From positions 1-48,668 of the forward strand of contig JACPKQ010000012.1 in the NCBI GenBank assembly GCA_016186995.1: a DNA stretch of 48,668 bases, given 5' to 3'. A program made the translations under genes and the position numbers. Below the pieces are notes generated by a model, which was given only the letters and a program-made list of their open reading frames with translations, ran no database searches and was not told the origin of the DNA. Position 1 is the first letter of the stretch; each line of letters starts with the position of its first letter. This DNA is from Deltaproteobacteria bacterium (lineage in GTDB: Bacteria > Bdellovibrionota > JACOXK01). Shown here piece by piece: positions 42,200 through 48,668 of this stretch.

Positions 42200-43314
42200 G
42201 TGTTATATTTTTGAAGAAGCTTCTTAGATTGACTAAAGCTTTTTAGGAAGCTTCTTTGAACTTTTTTAAGATATTTTTCTTTTTGAGAGTATTTTTGAAC
42301 TAATGCTTCGGATAGTAAAATTAAATTTTTTAGATCACGAATGTTTACAAACTCAGGGCAAGGAACACCACTTTCACTTTCGTTATGATAACCACCCAAA
42401 GGTACGCAAAGCCCGCCTGATGGAAGCTTATGTACATTAAAAGCGGTTGCTTCACACGCTCCACCATCCATCATTCTTGTTTGGTAGCAAAACTTTTTAT
42501 TCTTTTTTTGGAGTTCGGCGGCGACAAGCCTTATAAAATAAGTTATGTGGGTGTCAAAAACACTTGCTCGATCTCCCAAACGAATGACAGGGCCCTTGCC
42601 AAATTGAACACCTGCTTTGTAATTACTTGTTTCAACCGAAATGAAATGGAATTTTTTTGGAATTGTGTGAGCATAAATACTTCCAAGGCACCCTTGAAAG
42701 CCGACTTCTTCAGCTCGTGTTAAAAGCCCTAAGAATGATTTTTTTGAAGGTTTGTTTTTTAAAAGTTTGGCAACTGAAAGAACCATCAGAACCCCACCTA
42801 AATCATCAGCCGATTTTGTGTAGATAAGGTCTTTCTTTTTTTGGTAGCCAGGATAATTGTAGCTTCCAAAATAGTTTTTAAGGTTTTCTGTAGATGAAGA
42901 TTGAATGTGAAGCGTTTCTACTTTTTTACCACTTTTGTGAAGTTTAAAATTTATAATTTTTCCTTTAAATAAATTTCCATTTTCATTTGTAAGATAGACA
43001 GGTGCCCCTTTCAGTTTTTTAACAGGTCCGCCCCCAAACCATTTCGCTTCCCACGTTTGATTTTTAAGTTTTTTTGTAATGTGAAATCCAGGGTGATCCA
43101 TGTGAGCGACAAAAACAATTTTATCTTCATTTTTTGAAAACGTGGTTGATTTTGTTCCTATCCAGATATTGCCCCATTTATCAAAACAAAAATCTATTTT
43201 ATTTTTGTTACAAAAACTTTTTATGTATTTTTGTACAAAATATTCTCGATAAGGAGCAGTAGGTTGGCTTAAAAGCTCTTTCCCAATTTTTTCAATGTTT
43301 TTGGATAAGTTCAC
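42178..43314 (-). CDS. M42/M20-clan aminopeptidase-like protein
   Basis: 378 residues of the MH-clan metallopeptidases. Metal/catalytic motifs: VFVAHMDHPGF (first His, Asp), KSADDLGGVLMVLS (bridging Asp), TRAEEVGFQG (general-base Glu and ligand) and the terminal HNESESGVP with the last His. An insertion of about 90 residues with beta pattern between the first two motifs fits the M42 dimerisation domain. Cytoplasmic peptide trimming is likely. Specificity unknown. Confidence 0.82.
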   Translation of the reverse strand: MNLSKNIEKIGKELLSQPTAPYREYFVQKYIKSFCNKNKIDFCFDKWGNIWIGTKSTTFSKNEDKIVFVAHMDHPGFHITKKLKNQTWEAKWFGGGPVKKLKGAPVYLTNENGNLFKGKIINFKLHKSGKKVETLHIQSSSTENLKNYFGSYNYPGYQKKKDLIYTKSADDLGGVLMVLSVAKLLKNKPSKKSFLGLLTRAEEVGFQGCLGSIYAHTIPKKFHFISVETSNYKAGVQFGKGPVIRLGDRASVFDTHITYFIRLVAAELQKKNKKFCYQTRMMDGGACEATAFNVHKLPSGGLCVPLGGYHNESESGVPCPEFVNIRDLKNLILLSEALVQKYSQKEKYLKKVQRSFLKSFSQSKKLLQKYNTYLSLKI

Positions 43315-43402
43315 AAGGAACTTATAATAAGTTTTGAAGCATCCGTAAACTAAAAATGAAGACTTGCAGGGGGTGTCACAACTATGCTAAGAAAATCACT
43401 CT

Positions 43403-44248
43403 ATGAAGGTTGGCCGTTTTCTTTTTTTCTTCCTTTTTTCTGGAGCCTTATGTGCCCAATCTATTATAAATCACGAAAAAAGCTATTTATGGCCCGAAAT
43501 TGATGCCTATTTTTCTGAGCATTTTATTAATAACACTATTAAGAAGGCTCTTTCAGAAAATAAAACTGTTAAACGTCTTTCTTTTAAATTCGACCCTTTA
43601 GAAAGACTTATGACTGTCGATCTCGATCTTCACCTTTCTTTGGAAAGACTGGTTGATCCTACATCAACTGTTGAAGCTTATCTTCCTTTAAACGCACAAG
43701 TTGTTTTTAAACCTGAGGTGATGAAAAATGGAGGGCTTGGAATTCTTTTTAAAAGCCTCACTTTAGGAATTGGAGAAGAAAAGTTAGAGCCGATTAAAGA
43801 ACTTTCTTTTTTTATTAATCTTTTTAAAATTTTACTTTTAGAAACTGATTTTGGAGATTTGGTTCAAGATAAAATTAATTTAGCAGCAGCTGAAATGAAT
43901 CGTCTTCAAGAGTTAATAGGTTCTAGTTTTGAAGTGCATTTAGAAACCATTCTTATTAAAAAAGATATTCAATTTGTAGGTAATTCTGTTCTTATCAAAC
44001 TTAAGTTAGAAGAGCTTTTTCAAGGTGATGCTATGGATATGTCTGCTTTAGAAAAGCCAAGATTATGGGCTTTAGAACCTAGTCTTGATTTTAACCATGT
44101 GCCTCCTCAACAAGGTCTTTACCTTGCTATTGGTGAAACAGTGGAAGATGACCCAGAAACCCCACAGGTTGATGAATCACAGCAACCTGTTTTCAAAAAA
44201 GCTTTGAAGGAAAAGAGACAAAAAATTAGGGAGTATTTATCAAGATGA
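43403..44248 (+). CDS. exported protein A of a paralogous pair, unknown
   Basis: 281 residues with a signal peptide (MKVGRFLFFFLFSGALCAQS). After it come beta-rich stretches such as RLSFKFDPLERLMTVDLDLHLSLERL and LETILIKKDIQFVGNSVLIKLK. These line up with parts of the next gene (NPRDNLFTVRGKAKINLIKL and LWALEPSLDFNH versus VWNIEPIINTKH), so the two share a fold. C-terminal Pro/Glu-rich then basic tail. ATGA overlap with the next gene. No known family recognised. Confidence 0.7.
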   Translation: MKVGRFLFFFLFSGALCAQSIINHEKSYLWPEIDAYFSEHFINNTIKKALSENKTVKRLSFKFDPLERLMTVDLDLHLSLERLVDPTSTVEAYLPLNAQVVFKPEVMKNGGLGILFKSLTLGIGEEKLEPIKELSFFINLFKILLLETDFGDLVQDKINLAAAEMNRLQELIGSSFEVHLETILIKKDIQFVGNSVLIKLKLEELFQGDAMDMSALEKPRLWALEPSLDFNHVPPQQGLYLAIGETVEDDPETPQVDESQQPVFKKALKEKRQKIREYLSR

Positions 44249-46233
44249 AATTTTTGGAAATAATAAGCGTTGTCATTGCGAGCGAAGCGAAGCAATCCCA
44301 TCGCGGTAGCGATGAGATCACCACGGGTTTTTTCAAAACCCTCGTGATGACTACATTATTAGTAGCTTCTCCTCTTTTAGCAACACCACCTTTAACACGT
44401 GTTCATATTTCTCAAGAGCATCTCTCAGCCCTTGTTCGTTATGCACGAAATGAGGCTCTTCCAGAAATTGATGTTATTTTAAACCCACGAGACAACCTTT
44501 TTACAGTTCGTGGAAAAGCAAAAATTAATTTAATCAAACTCATAAGACCCGAAGCGGTGAATGTAGAGTATGAAAACAAAGCTTATCCAGAGGGCATTCC
44601 CTTTGAAGTCAGTTTTAAAATTGAAGTTCTTCCTCTTAATTTTATTTTATTAAGTTTTCATAGATTACAGCTTTTTGAAGGGGAAAGTACGGTTGTTTTT
44701 TATGATAAAGCGCGTCATAAGGGAGTCTTAAAATCTGTTTTTGGTTTTTTTCAATTTTTTGTTGAAGAAACAAAGTTTCGAAATCTTATTGTCGATCGAT
44801 ATGAAGAAGTAGTTCTTCGTGAGGAAGCATCTCAAACATCCCACCAGACAGAATCTTTAGACAATGTTTTACGAGATCAAACATTAGATCCGTATCATAG
44901 AATTTCGGAAAAACTCATTGAGTTTGTAGAAGATGCCGTCAAATTTAAGTTTAAGGCAGGTGCTTTTATAGGAGTTCTGCCACACTCAAGTATGAGTGAT
45001 GTTCAGGTTTGGAACATTGAACCTATCATTAATACGAAACACAAGTTTAATGCTTTAGAGGTAGTTTTAGGTTTAGGAAGTGCTCCTTTAAAATTTTTAG
45101 ATGATATTCACGAACGCAGAAAAGAGTTTGAAACATTTTCTGGGTGGATGGAAGAAAAAGAAAACCCTATTAACTTTGAACAAACGATTTCTCTTCTGGG
45201 GCTTAATAACTTAATGGCTTCATTCATACCGCTTATTAATAATCAAGAAACCCTTACTCTTTATGAAAAGGGAGAGGCTTCCAAGTTTAATGAAATGTCG
45301 TTGCAATTTAATGAAAATAATCAACTTCTTTTTCGTATGGTGACAGAAAGAAAAGAAGAGGTTCATCAAAGCTCAAGTAGTTGGAACCCTTTTTCTTTTG
45401 AATTTTGGAGTGGTGTTACAAAAATAGTAACCAAGGAAGACATTCTTGAAATAGAAGGAAGACTTAAGGCTCAAAAAAATAACATTGTAGAGCTTGAGCT
45501 TGTGGGTGGTGATATTAAAGGTTTTAAATTTGGCAAAAAGACCTTAAAATTTTTTCAAATTTTTGCTGATTGGATTATTCCTTGGATAGATGATCCCAAA
45601 AATGACAATGAAGTGCTGAATAAATTTGTTAAAATCAGGCTCAATGATAGAAAAAATTTGGAAGTAGTACTTAATTCAAGAATGTTTAGTTCTGCAGTAG
45701 ATATTATTTTTTACGACTATCATTTAGATTTTAAGAACCTTTCCGTTACATTAACGGGTGAAGCACTTTTTAAAATTGGAAAATACGATCAAAGTCTTTT
45801 GGCTGATCTTGTTGATAAAACAAATGAGATTCAAGAAGAAATTTATTCTAAAGATGCTTTGGAACTCAATGCTTTGTTATTACATTCAGATTTTACAAAA
45901 TATGTTTATAATCCATTGATAGGTATTAAAAATTATTACCCAAAAAGTACAACAACAGGTTTAGAGGCTGTGATGTTTGTTTATACTTATTCAAAGCTTG
46001 TTCAAGGACTGACAACAGCACTTGAAAAGCTAGGAGCAGATTATAATTTATCGATTTTGGAAACTGGAGTGAAAGGTCAAAAACTTTTTCCTCTTTTAGC
46101 GGAGTACAAAGAAAAATATCATCGTCTTAATCAAGAAATAATCAAAGAAAAAACCTTCTGGAACGCTCTTCGCTATGAAGATGCACTCCAAGCAGAAGAG
46201 CTTTACGAAGCTTCACTGAGAATTCTCAATTAA
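44245..46233 (+). CDS. exported protein B of the pair, unknown, repeat in its signal region
   Basis: 662 residues. The start ATG overlaps the previous stop (ATGA). After MKFLEIIS, residues about 9-36 (VIASEAKQSHRGSDEITT...) are translated from an 80-bp palindrome. Then a hydrophobic segment MTTLLVASPLLATPP resumes what looks like the signal peptide. The body is about 600 residues with two halves that alternate beta-strands and helices; the first half is related to the preceding gene. An internal ATG at 44347 could be used if the repeat impairs export. No family recognised. Confidence 0.7.
   Translation: MKFLEIISVVIASEAKQSHRGSDEITTGFFKTLVMTTLLVASPLLATPPLTRVHISQEHLSALVRYARNEALPEIDVILNPRDNLFTVRGKAKINLIKLIRPEAVNVEYENKAYPEGIPFEVSFKIEVLPLNFILLSFHRLQLFEGESTVVFYDKARHKGVLKSVFGFFQFFVEETKFRNLIVDRYEEVVLREEASQTSHQTESLDNVLRDQTLDPYHRISEKLIEFVEDAVKFKFKAGAFIGVLPHSSMSDVQVWNIEPIINTKHKFNALEVVLGLGSAPLKFLDDIHERRKEFETFSGWMEEKENPINFEQTISLLGLNNLMASFIPLINNQETLTLYEKGEASKFNEMSLQFNENNQLLFRMVTERKEEVHQSSSSWNPFSFEFWSGVTKIVTKEDILEIEGRLKAQKNNIVELELVGGDIKGFKFGKKTLKFFQIFADWIIPWIDDPKNDNEVLNKFVKIRLNDRKNLEVVLNSRMFSSAVDIIFYDYHLDFKNLSVTLTGEALFKIGKYDQSLLADLVDKTNEIQEEIYSKDALELNALLLHSDFTKYVYNPLIGIKNYYPKSTTTGLEAVMFVYTYSKLVQGLTTALEKLGADYNLSILETGVKGQKLFPLLAEYKEKYHRLNQEIIKEKTFWNALRYEDALQAEELYEASLRILN
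44272..44351. repeat. 80-bp GTCAT/ATGAC palindrome in a signal-peptide region
   Basis: Starts GTCATTGCGAGCG and ends GTGATGAC. Contains AAGCAATCCCATCGC, CGGTAGCGATGAG and an inner GGGTTTTTTCAAAACCC hairpin. Same length as the copy within addA. Confidence 0.85.
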
Positions 46234-46303
46234 ATAAAGAACTTAGCGTCTCTTTACTTGGCTTAAAAATTGTGCATAATACGCCTTCACAGTGGGGAAT
46301 TCT

Positions 46304-47323
46304 ATGACATTGGAATGGACACATCTTTCAGATGAAAAACTTTTAGAACTTCGTTTTTGCGATGTGGAAGGGCTTAAAATAGAGGGTTCTGAATTAGAAC
46401 CTCGAATTCAAAAACTTTTTTCTGAATGTGAAATGAAGGACTTAGATTTTCGTCCTGATTTTTATATTTCTGATGAGTGGTTTAGCCCAGAGGATACTGT
46501 TCTTGTTGCTATTCCTTTTTATCTTTTTCATCCGCGTCTTAAACAATTAGAACATAACATGATGTTAGAAGTTGAAGGTGGAAGTGATGAAGAGTGTATG
46601 AAGTTTCTTCGTCATGAAACAGGGCATAGTTTTTCACATGCTTATCAAATTCAGAGAAAAAGAAAGTATCAAAAACTTTTTGGTTTAAGCTCCACAGAAT
46701 ATGAACCTGAGTCTTACACACCTAAACCCTATAGCAAAAACTTTGTTCAACACTTAGATAATTACTATGCACAAAGTCATCCTGATGAAGATTGGGCAGA
46801 AACTTTTGCTGTGTGGTTAACACCGGGACTTGATTGGAGAAAAAAATATCAAAGCTGGCCCAAAACCTTAGAAAAAATTCTTTTTGTGGAAGAAGTGATG
46901 CAAGAAGTAGCTCATAAAAAACCTAAAATTACAGACAAGGTTTATGTAGATAATTATATTAAATTAAAACTCAAATTAAAAACGCACTACCGAAGGAAAA
47001 AAGAGCTTTATGAATGGGATTTTCCAAGTTCTTATGATCAAGAGCTTGAAAGACTTTTTTCCAAAGATAGTGCTCCTTCAAAAGTGAAGGCAGAGGTTTT
47101 TTTAAGGAAGCATTCTAAAGAGTTAAGAGATGTTGTAGCTACATGGACAAGGGAAAAAAAATTTACCATTAGTAAAGTCATACAAAATCTTAAAGAAAGA
47201 TCAGGAGAACTTAATTTGTATGTTAACAAGAATGAAGAACAAGCTAAAATGGAGGTTATTTCGTGTGTCACAAACTTTGTGACAAATTACAAATTTACGG
47301 GTAAATTTAAACCTAGGATATGA
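46304..47323 (+). CDS. putative zinc metallopeptidase (Peptidase_Mx-like)
   Basis: 339 residues, no signal peptide. HETGH at residues 104-108 is a zinc-binding HExxH variant, followed about 60 residues later by YAQSHPDEDWAETFAVWLTP, the Glu-bearing second motif of the 'putative zinc-binding metallopeptidase' group. The last 120 residues are helical and basic. The ATG at 46304 follows GGGGA by six bases; the GTG at 46292 is rejected. Its stop overlaps the ATP-grasp gene by four bases, suggesting a joint task. Substrate unknown. Confidence 0.78.
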   Translation: MTLEWTHLSDEKLLELRFCDVEGLKIEGSELEPRIQKLFSECEMKDLDFRPDFYISDEWFSPEDTVLVAIPFYLFHPRLKQLEHNMMLEVEGGSDEECMKFLRHETGHSFSHAYQIQRKRKYQKLFGLSSTEYEPESYTPKPYSKNFVQHLDNYYAQSHPDEDWAETFAVWLTPGLDWRKKYQSWPKTLEKILFVEEVMQEVAHKKPKITDKVYVDNYIKLKLKLKTHYRRKKELYEWDFPSSYDQELERLFSKDSAPSKVKAEVFLRKHSKELRDVVATWTREKKFTISKVIQNLKERSGELNLYVNKNEEQAKMEVISCVTNFVTNYKFTGKFKPRI

Positions 47324-48348
47324 GAAAAAGGCTCAGTGTCCTTGTGCTTTGCGATCTTAGTGTTTCTCCACAACAATACGATTTTAATTATCTTATTCAA
47401 CAAGATCCTGACTGGAAAACAGAAAAAGATATTATTCGTGTTCTTAAAAAATTAGGCCACAATATAAAAATTTTAGTTCTTTATAATAATCTTGAAAAGC
47501 TCATTCAAGAAATCAAAGAATTTAAACCTGATGTTGTTTTTAATCTTACAGAATCTTTTCGAAATGAAAGAGCTTTATCAAGCCAGCTTTTAGGTGTTTT
47601 AGATTTGCTTTCTGTGCCTTATACAGGGGCTACACCTCAAACGCTCATGCTTTGTAATAATAAAGGAATGACAAAAAAGATGCTATTGCATCATCATATT
47701 AAAACCCCTCAGTTTAAAATTTCTTATATTAAAAAACCTTTGCGAAGTTTAAAAAGTTTTCCCTATCCAGCCATTGTAAAACCACTTCGGGCTGAAGGTT
47801 CAGAGGGAATTTCACAATCTTCTTTTGTGAGGAGTGAAAAAGAGTGTTTAGAGCGCATTCAGTTTTTACACACACATTTAAAAATGCATGCTCTCATAGA
47901 AGAATATATTGATGGAAGAGAATTTTATATCAGCGTTATGGGGCAGCCATATTATGAAGTTTTTTCAATTCGAGAAATGACTTTTAGAAATATTCCACCT
48001 GGAGATCCAAAAATTGCAACCTATCATGCAAAGTTTTCGAAAGAGTACCGTGATAAATGGGGAATTCGAAGTGAAAAAGCTCGTGGGCTTCCAGAAAGTA
48101 TTCAAGAAGAAATTAAAAAAATAGGTAAAAAAGTGTGTGAAGCATTACAAATAGATTCTTATGTGCGCCAAGATATGAGGATGACAGAAAGCCATGAAAT
48201 CTATGTTTTAGAAGTAAACCCTAATCCTGACATTGCCCAATGGGAGGATTTTGCCTGGTCTGCCGATAACGAGGGTATTAAATATCCAGAACTTATCGAT
48301 CGAATTATTTCCCAAGGCCTCTTACGCACTTTTCCTGGAAAAATCTAG
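47320..48348 (+). CDS. ATP-grasp ligase, D-Ala-D-Ala ligase-like
   Basis: 342 residues with the ATP-grasp layout: N-terminal domain with KPDVVFNLTESF and DLLSVPYTGATPQTLMLCNNK (as in Ddl), central YPAIVKPLRAEGSEGIS (nucleotide loop), LIEEYIDGREFYISVMG, YVRQDMRMTE and the metal-binding YVLEVNPNPDIAQ. It forms an amide or peptide-like bond using ATP. It differs from housekeeping Ddl in having a long N-terminal insert (residues about 12-35), so a role in peptidoglycan is uncertain. Coupled with the metallopeptidase upstream. Confidence 0.85.
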   Translation: MRKRLSVLVLCDLSVSPQQYDFNYLIQQDPDWKTEKDIIRVLKKLGHNIKILVLYNNLEKLIQEIKEFKPDVVFNLTESFRNERALSSQLLGVLDLLSVPYTGATPQTLMLCNNKGMTKKMLLHHHIKTPQFKISYIKKPLRSLKSFPYPAIVKPLRAEGSEGISQSSFVRSEKECLERIQFLHTHLKMHALIEEYIDGREFYISVMGQPYYEVFSIREMTFRNIPPGDPKIATYHAKFSKEYRDKWGIRSEKARGLPESIQEEIKKIGKKVCEALQIDSYVRQDMRMTESHEIYVLEVNPNPDIAQWEDFAWSADNEGIKYPELIDRIISQGLLRTFPGKI

Positions 48349-48437
48349 ATACCATCGTTTCCATTTGGATAAAGCCTATTTATTGATGAAAATTGCTCAT
48401 CATTATTTAATATGATAAGAGAGTATATTTTTTATAT

Positions 48438-48668
48438 ATGAGTAACTTTCAAATTTCGTCACTTTTTATAGGGCTCTTTCTTTGTGGAAGTCTATCTGTA
48501 TCTCATGCCGAGGAAGCTGAATTATCTAGAAGAGACAAGTTTTTAGTGCAGGAGCTTTCTATTTTAGGCCAGGGCATTGAGCCAATTCAAAGAGCCAATC
48601 CTGTTATGAGGGCAACCGATTGGAAAGACACGCTTCGGGGATGGAAAAACTTCCTTTTAGAGCCCGAA
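48438..48668 (+). CDS. exported protein, truncated by the window end
   Basis: The ATG at 48438 opens a frame that runs off the end. It begins MSNFQISSLFIGLFLCGSLS followed by VSHAEEAEL, a signal peptide with likely cleavage after SHA. The visible mature part (RRDKFLVQELSILGQGIEP) gives no recognisable domain. Confidence 0.6.
   Translation, partial: MSNFQISSLFIGLFLCGSLSVSHAEEAELSRRDKFLVQELSILGQGIEPIQRANPVMRATDWKDTLRGWKNFLLEPE

Noticed and set aside
43340-43402. Sigma-54 or sigma-70 promoter before the exported pair
   Set aside because: The TTGCAG/TATGCT and TGACAC/TGCA candidates have wrong spacing on either strand.

Overview
The window is an AT-rich chromosomal segment from a Gram-negative bacterium. 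LpxH-like and LpxL-like lipid A enzymes, Lgt and several signal peptides point to an outer membrane. The PrkA-YeaH-SpoVR stress operon, paired M16 peptidases, PilZ, the ScpA/ScpB-TrpS-M50 block and a two-zinc-knuckle protein of myxobacterial 'vegetative protein' type suggest a deltaproteobacteria-like lineage (Bdellovibrionota, Myxococcota or a related candidate phylum such as UBA10199). The exact taxon is inference. I see no rRNA, tRNA, CRISPR array, phage or classical transposase.

Layout: 0.1-0.6 kb is a DUF559 gene bounded by inverted repeats. 0.7-3.6 kb is a two-gene proline catabolism operon. 4.1-7.1 kb holds two M16 peptidases and a small protein. 7.3-13.3 kb is a plus-strand run: zinc-knuckle protein, dicarboxylate/amino-acid symporter and a Gld-type ABC module (ATPase, permease, GldG-like, DUF4340). 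13.7-17.7 kb (minus) has a CPBP protease, an LpxL-like acyltransferase and a sensor kinase. 18.2-23.5 kb has LpxH and the prkA-yeaH-spoVR operon with a clear promoter and a foldable leader. 23.5-24.9 kb (minus) is HIT-Nfu-CrcB. 25.0-33.3 kb (plus) has a small His-rich membrane protein, AddB-like nuclease, HU, AddA-like helicase-nuclease, a monoacylglycerol-lipase-like hydrolase, PyrE and PilZ. 33.3-43.3 kb is mostly minus: S41 protease, two exported unknowns, pseudouridine synthase, ScpB, ScpA, TrpS, M50 protease, Lgt and an M42 peptidase, with one small plus-strand membrane protein. 43.4-48.7 kb (plus) has two related exported proteins, a cytoplasmic zinc metallopeptidase coupled to an ATP-grasp ligase, and a truncated exported protein.

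The most striking property is the density of dispersed palindromic DNA. Long fold-back elements (about 110-450 bp, with inverted ends) fill nearly every long intergenic gap. A second family of short palindromes (about 27 bp, and about 70-80 bp with GTCAT/ATGAC ends) lies between genes and also inside open reading frames: twice in addA, once in the DUF4340 gene, at or near the signal peptides of two exported proteins, and fused upstream of two further genes. This resembles the Rickettsia palindromic elements but in a different kind of genome.

Two genes look broken by single-base indels: yeaH near 21500 and crcB near 23588. In crcB, removing one G restores a canonical C-terminus that stops exactly at the neighbouring gene. 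These may be true mutations or assembly errors.
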